Shown: positions 42,622 through 54,670, counted from the first letter of the stretch. The stretch: DNA of 64,000 nt from Achatina immaculata (GCA_009760885.1 CM019693.1:47250751-47314750), one strand, 5' to 3'. Notes: generated by a model not told the origin, from the sequence alone. Numbers and translations: made by a program.

Positions 42622-43262
42622 GAGAAGCAACTTTCAAACTACATCCTAGCACTGAAACTAACAACTATCAAACTACATCCTAGCACTGAAACTAACAACT
42701 TTCAAACTACATCCTAGCACTGAAACTAACAACTATCAAACTACATCCTAGCACTGAAACTAACAACTATCAAACTACATCCTAGCACTGAAACTAACAA
42801 CTATCAAACTACATCCTAGCACTGAAACTAACAACTATCAAACTACATCCTAGCACTGAAACTAACAACTTTCAAACTACATCCTAACATAGAAGCTAAC
42901 CAAACTACATCCTAGCACTGAAACTAACAACTATCAAACTACATCTTAACATAGAAGCTAACCAAACTACATCCTAGCACTGAAACTAACAACTATCAAA
43001 CTACATCTTAACATAGAAGCTAACCAAACTACATCCTAGCACTGAAACTAACAACTATCAAACTACATCTTAACATAGAAGCTAACCAAACTACATCCTA
43101 GCACTGAAACTAACAACTATCAAACTACATCTTAACATAGAAGCTAACCAAACTACATCCTAGCACTGAAACTAACAACTATCAAACTACATCCTAGCAC
43201 TGAAACTAACAACTATCAAACTACATCCTAGCACTGAAACTAACAACTATCAAACTACATCA
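42622..43262. repeat. 34-bp satellite, second array
   Basis: About nineteen units of the same 34/29-bp family, with a higher-order 34+29 alternation at 42880-43150. Confidence 0.9.
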
Positions 43263-43800
43263 TAAAACTAACAATCCCTAACTATAGCTCACGAACTGAG
43301 TCATGTTTCATCCCCACAGCGAATATTACTGAATCTCGAATGTCCTAAGTTCACATTCACTGCACGAGATTTCTCTCACTTGCACGCCAAGTCTGCCGTC
43401 ACGTATTCTCAAGAGAAACAATTATGAAAGGTTTAGCAACTGACATAAACAGCCACTGCCATTTAATCTGCAGACATCCACAGATATTATCTCCCTTGTA
43501 TCAAGGAACTTTACTCTCCGTAGTGTCGAGAATATGCAGCTCCAAAACACGTGACTAAAAGGGGGGTACTTCCTCTGATGATCTGGAGAACTGTGTAGTT
43601 GTTTCTTCTCTACAGTAGTTTCCTGCATCTATATTATCCGCCATTAAAAACGCACCGCTTTATTTATTTATTTAATTTTTTAAAAATTTATTTGACCCAT
43701 AAGTCATTGTACTAGATTTAAAATACATAAAAGCACTGATTTCACGTTTCTCATCCATGTACTGACTTAGTTAAACATGGCGTATTCATAAACATAATGC
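43263..43800. repeat. Duplicated single-copy segment, copy 2
   Basis: Second copy of 40546-41085. It diverges after CATAATGC, where copy 1 passes into a PLE. Confidence 0.85.
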
Positions 43801-44120
43801 CTAAGGAAAATACTCGGTATAAAGTGGAACAAATTAAAAAACAACGCAGAGATAAGACAGTTGAGCAAACAACAACCTGTCTCATGGGTGATCAGAAAAA
43901 GAAGATGGATACATGTTGGTCATGTGATGAGAAAAACGAGCAGACAAGCTATCAAGTAGAAAACAGCAGGCTGAAGAAAAAGAGATCGCCCACGTGAAAC
44001 ACTAAAGGTGACATTGTTAAGAGAGGCCAGTTCAGTGAGCATAACATCCCTTGATGAAGCTGAAAAACTCGCCGAAGACAGGGAATCTCGGCGAACTAGC
44101 ATGGGGGCCCTGTGTGACGG
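43801..44120 (+). mobile_element. RTE C-terminal fragment (RTE-5 type)
   Basis: In shifting frames: WIHVGHVMRKTSRQAIKWK, RPRETLKVTLLREA, SLDEAEKLAEDRE and MGALCDG. It parallels the RTE-5 C-terminus at 24679-24885 (RPRETLKRTLLREA, SLDEVEKLAENRK). It is degenerate. Confidence 0.75.
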
Positions 44121-44289
44121 TTAGCGGCAAGAGAAGGATGTAAGATTCATAAACATGAAACACTTCATAAGCTGCCCATAAACAGTTGTATACCTTTGGC
44201 GTAAAAAAAAAACAACAAACAAACAAAATTCACACTCGCTGTCAAGAAGTCACAGCCATCATTAACAGTTTATGTAACGCCCCACGCTC

Positions 44290-44370
44290 GCTTGACGCTG
44301 ATACCTAAGGAGTCAAGCGGGCGTGGTTTAAGCGTCAAGCGGGCGTGGTTTAAGCGTCAAGCGGGCGTGG
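44290..44370. repeat. 23-bp repeat (GCGTCAAGCGGGCGTGGTTT)
   Basis: Three GC-rich units, the only strong GC-rich repeat in this part. The rest of 44120-44640 shows nothing recognised. Confidence 0.8.
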
Positions 44371-44639
44371 TGTCAGCGTTTCATGTTGCTGCAGAGTGTC
44401 TGATAAAATGGTTGGGGTGTGGCCTTTCATTCTGCAATTAGTTCTAGCTCCAGCTCATTCAGTCTTCATGTCATACTGATGGCTCCTTCTGTTCAGTTCA
44501 TACCACGCATGTTCAATCGGCTTCATGCTCTTTCAAAGAGAGAAGTTACTGGATGGGCTGTCACCGATGGATCTCATAATCAAGTCTAAAGACAGGGAAT
44601 TGTGGAGATAAATGATCGCCTACGCCACACGGCACGGCA

Positions 44640-45293
44640 CTTGATTGATTGATTCCCATACGTTTTCGGCCTTTGGCATTAGGATTTCTTTCAGTGTTTT
44701 TAGGGAGATGACTTCAATGTTGTATTGATCATGTGTTTCTCGTAATTTAGATTTCCCATTAACGTAAGCTTTGATTATATTTTGCTGTTATCCTCTCCGC
44801 CATATTGTCACATATATTTTTCATATGACTGTAGGTAATGCCATCTGGACTCGGAGCACCCATTTTTGCTTTGCCAAAGATTTCTCTTACCTCTTCTGTA
44901 GTTATAACCTCCTCGAATTCCATATGAATATTGGACAATATATCCCCAAAAAAGCCACACGATCGCATTGACTGCCCTGATCTGTTTGTTGTAAATATTG
45001 TCTGAGAAACGCCCTTCCTATCTGTTCATCTAAACAGACTTTATCACCCTCGCTTTCGTCTTTGGCGTGCTCTTCATTCTCAGAGACACTCGCCAGAAGA
45101 GACGCAGCGCCTTGTCAGTTGAAACTTCCCGTGAAATTGTCTGCCAGCATCGCCTTCGAGACTCAGTTTCTAGAGATTCAAATTCGCCAGTCGCTTTCTT
45201 CATATCCTTTTCCAGTACTGTCCATAGTACCACTTTTTTGCCCCAACTTCGCCATCATTCTCTTATTCGCCCATGCCAATTTGATCTCGTCAG
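44640..45293 (-). mobile_element. Old non-LTR reverse transcriptase relic
   Basis: The minus strand gives VITTEEVREIFGKAKMGAPS and PDGITYSHMKNIC, the RT finger motif (GAPSPDGI), preceded by a frameshifted region (EHAKDESEGDKVCLDEQIGR, FWRVSLRMKSTPKTKARVIK). The clade is uncertain; GA(P)xPDGI is seen in R2/NeSL-like elements, which would fit the RLE relics at 17171 and 32086. The part 44995-45293 is copied at 45294-45592 and 47049-47347. Confidence 0.6.
44995..45293. repeat. 299-bp tandem duplication, copy 1
   Basis: ATATTGTCTGAGAAACGCCC ... GATCTCGTCAG, repeated at 45294-45592 with a 299-bp offset. Confidence 0.93.
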
Positions 45294-45772
45294 ATATTGT
45301 CTGAGAAACGCCCTTCCTATCTGTTCATCTAAACAGACTTTATCACCCTCGCTTTCGTCTTTGGCGTGCTCTTCATTCTCAGAGACACTCGCCAGAAGAG
45401 ACGCAGCGCCTTGTCAGTTGAAACTTCCCGTGAAATTGTCTGCCAGCATCGCCTTCGAGACTCAGTTTCTAGAGATTCAAATTCGCCAGTCGCTTTCTTC
45501 ATATCCTTTTCCAGTACTGTCCATAGTACCACTTTTTTGCCCCAACTTCGCCATCATTCTCTTATTCGCCCATGCCAATTTGATCTCGTCAGTCCATCAA
45601 AGAAGCTTACACCATTGTCTTTAATGCCAGCGTGACCGGTTATTCTCCCCTCACAACATATACCATGTATGATGTCTGATAATAACGTATAGATGGACAT
45701 ACACAGCAACAAAGCAGAACGTATAGATAGACACACACAGTTACAAAGCACAACCTATATATAGTCATACAC

Positions 45773-46565
45773 GAGGATGTCCTTAAGGTTTGGCTCACGG
45801 TTGACATCCTCGTCCACAGCCACTTGAAGCAGAGCCTTACATATGTTGGCACCAGAAAATGTAACTGCCCCCGCTGCGTTACCTGCCCTGTAGTCTGGGA
45901 AACGAAAACAATCACCTTTCCCAAAACTATCCTCACCCTTCATGAGGGATTCACATGCGAGTCCTGTAGTGTGATATATGTCATCGTTTGCAAAAGATGC
46001 AGGATGACATATATTGGTGAGACTGGCCTCAGATTGGGGGACCGCATGCAAAAACATCTGTACGACATCACCCAGCATGCTCGAAACCAGTCCCAAATCA
46101 TTTCAATGGCCCCAACCACAGAGGCAAATCTGACTTTCTGGTTACAGCCATCAAACAATGTCACGCAGATGACACAAGCTGCCTGGCACTTGAGAACCGC
46201 TGCATTCAAAATTATGGGACGCTGGAACCACATGGGTTAAACTCGCTGTTTAGTTACACGTAACATTCTCTTCAATCATTACAGTACCTCTCCACAAAGT
46301 CCACCCCTTCTTACTTTTCAAACTTCCTCACAGCATCACTCTGCAACCCCTCTTCCCCAATCATCTGTTTCAACTTCTCCTAGCTAGGTCAATATTGCAT
46401 CACACACTCTCTCTCCCTTCCCCGGTTCCCCATCCACCACCCCCAGTTACAACCCACCGACCACATGTCACAGGTCTCTATTTAAAGTCTCCACGTTCTA
46501 CTAAATCCATTCCTGACACACACCGCCGGACAAGTCACACCTTACAATTTACAGCTAAGTACTCT
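45773..46565 (+). mobile_element. PLE copy 2, with 5' inversion
   Basis: The same PLE 3' part as at 41086. The first 28 bp (ACGAGGATGTCCTTAAGGTT + TGGCTCAC) are the reverse complement of PLE sequence that normally precedes the start of the direct part (TTGACATCCTCGTCCACAGC), a small 5' inversion. A one-base deletion near 46081 (ATGCTCGAA for ATGCTTCGAA) breaks the GIY-YIG frame after YDITQHA. It is interrupted by RTE-2 at 46565. Confidence 0.85.
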
Positions 46566-47048
46566 GGGTAAAGCTGGGGCGACCATCCCCAACCCAGCGC
46601 GTCACAGGTGGCGGATGGTGAAAGTCCTCCAGATATGGAGGATCCCTGTGAATAAGGAGTTGTCCAAATAAGCAGGCGCGGACCAACTGGCGGTAGACTC
46701 AGAGAGCGAGGTGGGGTAGTAGGTGGCTCTACTACTCCTATAAAGTGCCTCAGGTGCTCAGTGAAGGGAATACCAGGCGGGTCAGAGGCGCCTTAAAACC
46801 TCTCGCTCCCGCTGCCTTGCGGGTAGGACAGGGAGTCCAAAGGCTAGCGGAGAGTCCGTACACAAACCGACAGAAGGCAACGGGAAACCACTGTTGTAGC
46901 TCCCAGGAACAATTATGCTTATTCAGAGTCATAGATTTATCATGAACGACGTTAACGGATGTTCCTCTGGAACAGCCTCGTCCGGTAGGGCAGCTCACGA
47001 GCCACAGGTGAGGACAGATCGTCATCAAGCTACTGGTGGCAAAACTAA
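46566..47048 (+). mobile_element. RTE-2 5' end only (cut by duplication)
   Basis: GGGTAAAGCTGGGGCGACCA ... GGCAAAACTAA: the leader and the first 46 codons of the RTE-2 ORF. It ends at the duplication boundary and not at a target site. Confidence 0.88.
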
Positions 47049-48803
47049 ATATTGTCTGAGAAACGCCCTTCCTATCTGTTCATCTAAACAGACTTTATCA
47101 CCCTCGCTTTCGTCTTTGGCGTGCTCTTCATTCTCAGAGACACTCGCCAGAAGAGACGCAGCGCCTTGTCAGTTGAAACTTCCCGTGAAATTGTCTGCCA
47201 GCATCGCCTTCGAGACTCAGTTTCTAGAGATTCAAATTCGCCAGTCGCTTTCTTCATATCCTTTTCCAGTACTGTCCATAGTACCACTTTTTTGCCCCAA
47301 CTTCGCCATCATTCTCTTATTCGCCCATGCCAATTTGATCTCGTCAGTCCATCAAAGAAGCTTACACCATTGTCTTTAATGCCAGCGTGACCGGTTATTC
47401 TCCCCTCACAACATATACCATGTATGATGTCTGATAATAACGTATAGATGGACATACACAGCAACAAAGCAGAACGTATAGATAGACACACACAGTTACA
47501 AAGCACAACCTATATATAGTCATACACGAGGATGTCCTTAAGGTTTGGCTCACGGTTGACATCCTCGTCCACAGCCACTTGAAGCAGAGCCTTACATATG
47601 TTGGCACCAGAAAATGTAACTGCCCCCGCTGCGTTACCTGCCCTGTAGTCTGGGAAACGAAAACAATCACCTTTCCCAAAACTATCCTCACCCTTCATGA
47701 GGGATTCACATGCGAGTCCTGTAGTGTGATATATGTCATCGTTTGCAAAAGATGCAGGATGACATATATTGGTGAGACTGGCCTCAGATTGGGGGACCGC
47801 ATGCAAAAACATCTGTACGACATCACCCAGCATGCTCGAAACCAGTCCCAAATCATTTCAATGGCCCCAACCACAGAGGCAAATCTGACTTTCTGGTTAC
47901 AGCCATCAAACAATGTCACGCAGATGACACAAGCTGCCTGGCACTTGAGAACCGCTGCATTCAAAATTATGGGACGCTGGAACCACATGGGTTAAACTCG
48001 CTGTTTAGTTACACGTAACATTCTCTTCAATCATTACAGTACCTCTCCACAAAGTCCACCCCTTCTTACTTTTCAAACTTCCTCACAGCATCACTCTGCA
48101 ACCCCTCTTCCCCAATCATCTGTTTCAACTTCTCCTAGCTAGGTCAATATTGCATCACACACTCTCTCTCCCTTCCCCGGTTCCCCATCCACCACCCCCA
48201 GTTACAACCCACCGACCACATGTCACAGGTCTCTATTTAAAGTCTCCACGTTCTACTAAATCCATTCCTGACACACACCGCCGGACAAGTCACACCTTAC
48301 AATTTACAGCTAAGTACTCTGGGTAAAGCTGGGGCGACCATCCCCAACCCAGCGCGTCACAGGTGGCGGATGGTGAAAGTCCTCCAGATATGGAGGATCC
48401 CTGTGAATAAGGAGTTGTCCAAATAAGCAGGCGCGGACCAACTGGCGGTAGACTCAGAGAGCGAGGTGGGGTAGTAGGTGGCTCTACTACTCCTATAAAG
48501 TGCCTCAGGTGCTCAGTGAAGGGAATACCAGGCGGGTCAGAGGCGCCTTAAAACCTCTCGCTCCCGCTGCCTTGCGGGTAGGACAGGGAGTCCAAAGGCT
48601 AGCGGAGAGTCCGTACACAAACCGACAGAAGGCAACGGGAAACCACTGTTGTAGCTCCCAGGAACAATTATGCTTATTCAGAGTCATAGATTTATCATGA
48701 ACGACGTTAACGGATGTTCCTCTGGAACAGCCTCGTCCGGTAGGGCAGCTCACGAGCCACAGGTGAGGACAGATCGTCATCAAGCTACTGGTGGCAAAAC
48801 TAA
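47049..48803. repeat. 1755-bp tandem duplication, copy 2
   Basis: Second copy; here the sequence goes on into full-length RTE-2. The two copies look identical over long stretches, so the event is recent or an assembly duplication. Confidence 0.93.
47528..48320 (+). mobile_element. PLE copy 3 (duplicate of copy 2), left part
   Basis: Carried by the 1755-bp duplication, with the same 5' inversion and frameshift. RTE-2 splits it at AAGTACTCT; the right part resumes at 51638. Confidence 0.85.
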
Positions 48804-51339
48804 CAAGTTCAAAATAGCAACATGGAATGTTAGAACTTTATTCCAGGCTGGAAAATTAGAAAATGGAAAGATGGAAATGGAAAGGATGAAGATCAACATA
48901 TTAGGAATGAGTGAAGTTAGATGGACAGGTGCAGGGAAGATAAACTCAGATAAATATACAATAATATATTCAGGAAGTGAGAAACATGAACGAGGAGTAG
49001 GAATTATATTTGATGAAAAAACGGCAAGGACAGTTGTAGGATATTTGAACATCTCGGACAGAGTCCTGCTAGCCCAACTAAAAGGACACCCAATAAACAT
49101 AAATATTGCACAAGTGTATGCTCCAACATCTGAAAGTTCTGAGGAAGATGTACAGATATTTTATAATGACATAGAGACAGCACTAAAACACACAAAGTCA
49201 CATGAAGTTACCATAGTCATGGGAGATTTTAATGCCAAAGTTGGTAAAGGAAGAACTTCGGACATCGTTGGTGACTATGGACTGGGGGAGAGGAATGACA
49301 GAGGTTATAAATTAATTGAATGGGCAAGAATACATAGCATGGTTGTAGGAAACACCTGGTTTAAACAACATCCTCGAAGACTGGCAACGTGGTGCAGCCC
49401 AGACAAAAAGACATTTAACCAGATAGACTACATATTAATCAACAAACGATTCCGCAATGCATTACTGACAACAAAAACCATGCCAGGCGCTGACTGCAAT
49501 AGTGACCATGATCCACTCTGTGGAAAAGTTAGAATAAAGCTAAAGAAAGCAGGCAGAAAAGTGAGAAACATCAAACTGAATACAGAACTTCTTAAAAATG
49601 ACCAAGAATTGCGAGAACAATACAAAGTTATTATAACAAATAGATACAATGCAATAGCAAAGATAAATAGTATAGATGAACAATGGGAAATGTTAAGAGA
49701 TTCTATCCACCAAACTGTTAAGGAGATAATACCATCGAAAAAAGAAGCCCCTAAAAATAAATGGATGACAGACGACATCTTAGGACTGATGGACAAGAGG
49801 AGGAGGAGTAAAAAGAACGAGGAAAAATATAGCAAGATAAATAAAGAAATAAGACGCAAATGCAGAGAAGCAAAAGAAGTGTGGTTAAATGAACAGTGCA
49901 GACAGACAGAGGACACTCATAATAAAGACAGCAAAAACATGCATAAACGAATTAATGAACTCACAGGCAGGAAAACAAAATATACCACAGGATGCCTGAA
50001 ATCGAAAGAAGGTAAAATGTTAATGGCAAAAGAAGACATTGTGGACAGGTGGACAGAGTATATCGGTGAGCTATATGGAGGAGAAAGACCAGAATTAACA
50101 CCAGATACTGAAAACTGTGAGGGACCACCAATACTTGAAGATGAAATCATAGATGCCATCAAACACATGAAGAAAGGAAAAGCGACTGGGCCTGATAATA
50201 TAACAATAGAAGAAATAGAGGCACTAGAGGAGACAGGAATAAAAATAATAACCAAGTTACTGAATGATATTTACAACAGTGGTTATATTCCCAGTGACCT
50301 GATTAAATCCACGTTTATAGCACTACCAAAGAAACCAGGTGCAAAGGAATGTGACGACCACCGGACTATCAGCCTCTCATGTCACATAACGAAGCTACTT
50401 TTGAGAATAATTATGAGAAGAACAAGGAAAAAGATAAAAATGGAAATAGCAGATGAACAGTTTGGATTTGTTGAAGGAAAGGGAACACACAATGCCATTT
50501 ATGCTTTACGAACACTAACAGAAAGAGCTTTAGAAGTACAGAAAGATCTCTACTTATGCTTCATTGATTACAGCAAGGCATTTGACAAGGTGAAACATAG
50601 TGAAATTATTAAAATGCTTGAAGACATCAATATAGACGGCAAAGACTTGAGGACTGTAAAACATCTATACTGGCAGCAAGAAGCAGCAGTTCGAGTTGAA
50701 AATGGAATTGGAAAATACCAACCTATAAAACAAGGGGTGCGACAAGGATGTGTACTATCTCCAGACCTTTTTTCTCTGTACAGCGAGAATATTCTAAGAA
50801 CAATCATCACAGAACCAGGCATAAAAATTGGAGGATACAATATTAACAACCTTCGGTATGCTGACGACACAGTACTGATAGCGGAGAACCAACAAGACCT
50901 GCAAAATCTCTTGGATAAAGTCGCCAAAGAAAGTGAACAGAAAGGCCTTACTTTGAACATCAAAAAGACAGAGACTATGGTTATATCTAAGAAACAGAAT
51001 CCACCAGCATGCAGTATTCAATTAAACGGAACCATTCTAAAGCAGGTGCAGAAATTCAAATACCTTGGAGCAGTAATAACTTCAGATGGGAAATGCAAAA
51101 CAGAAATTAGGAACAGAATAGGCCAAGCAAAGACTGCATTTCAGAGAATGAGAAACATATTAGTTAACACATCCTTATCAATGAATGTTAGAAAACGAGT
51201 CCTAAAATGCTATATTGAATCTATCTTGTTATATGGAAGTGAATCATGGACAATAGGCAAGTCTGCACAAAAATCATTGGAAGCAGCAGAAATGTATTTT
51301 ATTAGAAGAATGTTGCGAATCCCTGGACAGCAAAAATAA
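48670..51339 (+). CDS. RTE-2 endonuclease-reverse transcriptase, main ORF
   Basis: 889 codons. AP-endonuclease: [15 protein letters not shown] (W52, N53), [51 protein letters not shown] (D279, H280). [45 protein letters not shown], motif [14 protein letters not shown] (from about 630), motif [15 protein letters not shown], motif [13 protein letters not shown] (YADD 730-733), then [13 protein letters not shown] and [10 protein letters not shown]. The start may be M1 or M10. It nicks DNA and reverse-transcribes its own RNA at the target. The frame ends at LRIPGQQK and stop, because one base is missing near 51318. Confidence 0.93.
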   Translation: MLIQSHRFIMNDVNGCSSGTASSGRAAHEPQVRTDRHQATGGKTNKFKIATWNVRTLFQAGKLENGKMEMERMKINILGMSEVRWTGAGKINSDKYTIIYSGSEKHERGVGIIFDEKTARTVVGYLNISDRVLLAQLKGHPININIAQVYAPTSESSEEDVQIFYNDIETALKHTKSHEVTIVMGDFNAKVGKGRTSDIVGDYGLGERNDRGYKLIEWARIHSMVVGNTWFKQHPRRLATWCSPDKKTFNQIDYILINKRFRNALLTTKTMPGADCNSDHDPLCGKVRIKLKKAGRKVRNIKLNTELLKNDQELREQYKVIITNRYNAIAKINSIDEQWEMLRDSIHQTVKEIIPSKKEAPKNKWMTDDILGLMDKRRRSKKNEEKYSKINKEIRRKCREAKEVWLNEQCRQTEDTHNKDSKNMHKRINELTGRKTKYTTGCLKSKEGKMLMAKEDIVDRWTEYIGELYGGERPELTPDTENCEGPPILEDEIIDAIKHMKKGKATGPDNITIEEIEALEETGIKIITKLLNDIYNSGYIPSDLIKSTFIALPKKPGAKECDDHRTISLSCHITKLLLRIIMRRTRKKIKMEIADEQFGFVEGKGTHNAIYALRTLTERALEVQKDLYLCFIDYSKAFDKVKHSEIIKMLEDINIDGKDLRTVKHLYWQQEAAVRVENGIGKYQPIKQGVRQGCVLSPDLFSLYSENILRTIITEPGIKIGGYNINNLRYADDTVLIAENQQDLQNLLDKVAKESEQKGLTLNIKKTETMVISKKQNPPACSIQLNGTILKQVQKFKYLGAVITSDGKCKTEIRNRIGQAKTAFQRMRNILVNTSLSMNVRKRVLKCYIESILLYGSESWTIGKSAQKSLEAAEMYFIRRMLRIPGQQK

Positions 51340-51629
51340 CTAATGAAGAATGTACGAGAAGAGCTGGAGAGACAAAAAACCTTGTCAGAAAGATAAGAGA
51401 GAGACAATGTACTTTCATAGGACATGCAATGAGAAGAGGGGGCATTGAAAATATTATAACAACAGGAAAAATAGAAGGAAGAAGATCAAGAGGAAGACCA
51501 AGAGAAATGATACTGGACAGTCTGACGGGATGGTGTGAGAGGAGATCACCAACTGAACTGATGGCCTACATGAAGGATCGTGTACTCTGGAGAAGCATAA
51601 TAGCCAACGCCAGTCGGCACGGCACCTGA
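51318..51629 (+). CDS. RTE-2 C-terminal region in shifted frame
   Basis: Directly after the frameshift the other frame reads [20 protein letters not shown], then [38 protein letters not shown] and [10 protein letters not shown] with stop at 51627. [11 protein letters not shown] would be the joined sense. The lesion lies in a CCC run, so a sequencing error is possible. Confidence 0.88.
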   Translation, partial: NPWTAKITNEECTRRAGETKNLVRKIRERQCTFIGHAMRRGGIENIITTGKIEGRRSRGRPREMILDSLTGWCERRSPTELMAYMKDRVLWRSIIANASRHGT

Positions 51630-51637
51630 TGATGATG

Positions 51638-51905
51638 ACTCTTTAAAAAAAATTTTGTTAATTTTTTTTTATTCTTATTTATTTATTTATTCTTATTATT
51701 TTTTTTAAAAATTATTTTAAATAGCATTCATGTGAATCCATACTTTATCTCCTCTCTCTACTTCTTCGTCCTGTATGTTTTTGTATGATTAAGGCTCACG
51801 CCGAAACGTCACAACTTTGTAATCGTTAAGTAATAAAGCTGCTCCTACTTTTTCCTGTTTTGTACATTCTAGTATCACAGCTTTACTGCAGTGCTTCGTG
51901 TATAG
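51638..51905 (+). mobile_element. PLE copy 3, right part (3' end)
   Basis: ACTCTTTAAAAAAAATTTTG ... ATTAAGGCTCACGCCGAAAC ... GTTAAGTAATAAAGCTGCTC, the continuation of 47528-48320 after RTE-2. Confidence 0.87.
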
Positions 51906-51929
51906 TTATATACTTATACACTAATTATT

Positions 51930-52436
51930 GAGATAGACATACACATCTACAAAGCACAACGTATAGTTAGACATACACATCTACAAAGCATAACGTATAG
52001 ATAGACATACACATCTACAAAGCACAACGTATAGATAGACGTACACATCTACAAAGCACAACGTATAGATAGACGTACACATCTACAAAGCACAACGTAT
52101 AGATAGACGTACACATCTACAAAGCACAACGTATAGATAGACGTACACATCTACAAAACACAACGTATAGTTAGATATACACATCTACAAAGCACAACGT
52201 ATAGTTAGATATACACATCTACAAAGCACAACGTATAGATAGACATACACATCTTCAAAACACAACGTATAGATAGACATACACATCTACAAAACACAAC
52301 GTATAGATAGACATACACATCTACAAAGCACAACGTATAGATAGACATACACATCTTCAAAACACAACGTATAGATAGACATACACATCTACAAAACACA
52401 ACGTATAGATAGACATACACATCTACAAAGCATAAC
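51930..52436. repeat. 34-bp satellite (ATAGATAGACATACACATCT)
   Basis: About fifteen units of ATAGATAGACATACACATCT + ACAAAGCACAACGT. Shorter pieces lie at 42150-42240, 45680-45772, 47435-47527, 52780-52835, 54672-54720 and 55075-55130, often next to PLE ends. Minus-strand ORFs are artefacts. Confidence 0.93.
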
Positions 52437-52765
52437 GGGGGTGAAGACGCCCGTTGAGGCAATCAGAGACCCATAGCTGATATGCCAGCGTCAGGGTTAG
52501 CGACCCATAGCTGACCACGACCCTGTCCCTCCTCTCTGTGGTACCTCCAGTAACAGGCCTAGCCTGGCTAAAGGGGCAGGGATCACAACAGTCCCCATGG
52601 TGGTGGAGTCTGCTAAAGAAGCATCACACACCCCCTACTTTTTAGCTGTACTTCGGGACTGAAAAAGTAGCCGCCATAACACTCTCCCAAGCCGATACGA
52701 TGCTGTGCCTCAACACCTCTACAACATCGGCTGCAAAAAACAACAGCTCGCAGTTACAGGGAGTT
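52437..52765. other. GC-rich leader-like segment of unknown origin
   Basis: GGGGGTGAAGACGCCCGTTG ... CAGTTACAGGGAGTTCGTAC inside the 34-bp satellite. Its composition and style recall the 5' leader of RTE-2 (46566), so it could be a 5' piece of another RTE, but I see no coding part. It is copied at 54722-55056. It ends about 95 bp before SART3 exon 1 and could affect its promoter. Confidence 0.45.
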
Positions 52766-52860
52766 CGTACAAGTACAAAGTATAACGTTTAGATAGACAT
52801 ACACAGCAACAAAGCACAACGTATAGATAGACATACTCTCTTGTACTGGAGAAAAATAAC

Positions 52861-53022
52861 ATGGCGGAGGGAGACAAAAACGAAATGTCTGTGACTGAAA
52901 ATCAGCGTGAGTCTTTTGTGGACATGGAGGCAGAAAACGAATCTTCAGACGACAGCTTGACTGATGACGATGACCAACAGGATGCTGCAAATGAAGCTAA
53001 ACTTTCTGAACTTGGAAAATCG
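52861..53022 (+). CDS. SART3: SART3 exon 1 (start codon), copy 1
   Basis: ATG in AAAATAACATGGCGG, 54 codons, ending LSELGKS at donor TCG|GTACTT. It reads MAEGDKNEMSVTENQR, then an acidic stretch ESSDDSLTDDDDQQ. It joins in phase 0 to the exon at 58328 (ISENPYLYDSH), whose identity as SART3 is clear. Vertebrate SART3 also has an acidic N-terminus before its HAT repeats. SART3 is a nuclear factor that recycles U4/U6 snRNPs. An identical copy is at 55152. Which copy is used, or whether both are alternative first exons, cannot be told. Confidence 0.75.
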
Positions 53023-53254
53023 GTACTTATTTGATCTACACGAAACAGTTTGGAGATAGAATATATACTTGTATCGGTTCCCCTCTATTTCAGCATGCGC
53101 GCTTCTGTTTATTTGAGGTCTCATGCAAATAAGATACTATCTTTACGATTTTCAGAGTGGTAACTTTTCATTGGCAAGCTTATGCGGTCGTAGAAGTTAG
53201 GCAAGTCCACGTTCTGTGTGTATGTATATGTGTGCCTTTTGTGTGTGTCCCCAG

Positions 53255-53665
53255 TGATGTCTTGTCGCCTTCCTCATATACCTTTCAGTGTTGAGGGGAC
53301 AAATAGACGTATTGATAGGGGTCTGTAAATTGCTTCATATAATGGGATATTTAAGGTTCCTGTAATCTCCTCTCTCCATCTCATGTGTGGAAGGCCTCTT
53401 CCTCTGTCACTTACACATCTTAGTGTGTATGTTTTCTGTGGTATACTGCCTGGTGCTAGTCATGTCATGTGGTCAAACCATGTGACTTCTTGTTTCTGGA
53501 TGTAGTGTAATACTGGTGTTACTTCAGCCTTTGCCCTGATGGTGTCATTTCTTGTTTGGTCTCTTCTTGTCACATGTAGCATTCTCCTTAAACATTTCTG
53601 TCATGATGATTTTCCTTTTGTTTGTGTCTGTTGGTGTCCATGTTTGACGTTGCTAGAGTTGTGAG
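53255..53665 (-). mobile_element. RTE-6 C-terminal relic in SART3 intron 1
   Basis: Homologous to 7313-7600 and 4595-4711: GATATTTAAGGTTCCTGTAA, GAAGGCCTCTTCCTCTGTCA and CTTGTTTGGTCTCTTCTTGT are shared. It provides the uninterrupted form of the site where RTE-3 inserted at 4711/7313. A copy is at 55546-55955. Confidence 0.7.
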
Positions 53666-54440
53666 GAAAAGTGTATTTTTTCAGTGATAAGTTTAGTATT
53701 TCATGTTGCACTAGTTTGACAGTTTATATATCTTTTTCCCATATTAAAGGTAGACATAGGAATATGAGTTTCATAACACAAAAATTGAAAGAGTGAGGAA
53801 AGTGGTAGAAAATAAGATGGGGACGTATACATGAACAACAAAATCTAATCTTTCAACAAATACTTTTTTTCAAGGGTCACATACAAAAGATGAAAAAAAA
53901 ACACAACAGATAAAAACATGAAAAACAGATAAAAAAGAAGCAGTTTGCAATTTTGGTATTGTCCTCATAATAAAGACAGGCATAAAATGCACTTGTTGCA
54001 GTATGGTTTTTTTCTCGCCACAAATGTCTTTTGCTTTAAAAAATTTTTTTTTGAGAAGTATTACCACTGTGATACTTTACTCAAAAGTGTGTTCTCTTTA
54101 TGTGAAAACTATTACTACTGTGATACTTTACTCAAATGTTTGTTTTAGTTTCTGTGAAAACTATTACTGCTGTGATACTTTAGACAGATGTTATACAGTG
54201 TGTTTTCCCAGAAAAATATTAACATCCACACTTCACTCAAAAGCTTCCTTTATCTTTCTTGTGGTTATATCTCCATCAGTAGTTCACTCAAAAGTTTCTT
54301 TTGTGTTTCTCTGAAAACTATTATCATCAGTACTTTAACTTAAAAGTTTATTTTTCTCAGAAGACTATTATCATTTTAATCTTCTTGCATTCATATTTTT
54401 TTCCAATTTTGTTGTTTTTCCTTGCTGACTTGTCTCCATG
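53666..54440. other. SART3 intron 1, degenerate about 40-bp repetition
   Basis: GTGAAAACTATTACTACTGTGAT and ACTTTACTCAAAAGT recur loosely between 54040 and 54370. No gene. Duplicated at 55957-56740. Confidence 0.6.
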
Positions 54441-54670
54441 CTTCTTGTACCAAGCCCTGTGATGTTTCATGGCGGTTATATCTCCATCCTTTTTTGTAGC
54501 GAGCCCTCTTATGTTTTGTAGTGGTTATATCTCCATCCTTTTTGTACCAAAACCTGTGATGTTTTGTGGTGGTTATATCTCCATACTTCTAGTAACAAGC
54601 CCTGTGATACTTTGTGGTGGTTACATCTCTATGCTTCTAGAACCAAGCCCTGTGATATTTTGTGGTGGTA
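54440..54670. repeat. 48-bp satellite, first block
   Basis: Four to five units of TGTGATGTTTTGTGGTGGTT + ATATCTCCATACTTCTAGTA. CTG at 54457-54459 is the empty PLE target. Confidence 0.92.

Larger units (their letters stand above)
45294..47048. repeat. 1755-bp tandem duplication, copy 1
   Basis: Repeated at 47049-48803. It contains the RT relic piece, a PLE copy and the first 483 bp of RTE-2. Its right end falls in RTE-2 (GGCAAAACTAA at 47048), where the second copy begins. Confidence 0.94.
48321..51637 (+). mobile_element. RTE-2 LINE, full length
   Basis: 3317 bp inserted in PLE copy 3 with a 5-bp target duplication ACTCT (48316-48320, 51638-51642). The uninterrupted PLE at about 41876 (AAGTACTCTTTAG) shows the empty site. 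The 5' leader is GC-rich. The 3' end is CACGGCACC(TGATGATGATG), a short trinucleotide tail as in RTE elements. Only one coding defect was seen. Confidence 0.93.

Noticed and set aside
49428..50963. Minus-strand ORFs rich in Ser, Phe and Leu
   Set aside because: Antisense shadows of the RTE-2 ORF.
52205..52990. Cys-rich secreted peptide from the minus strand (CVCLSIRC repeats)
   Set aside because: Translation of the 34-bp satellite; no signal peptide followed by a unique mature part.
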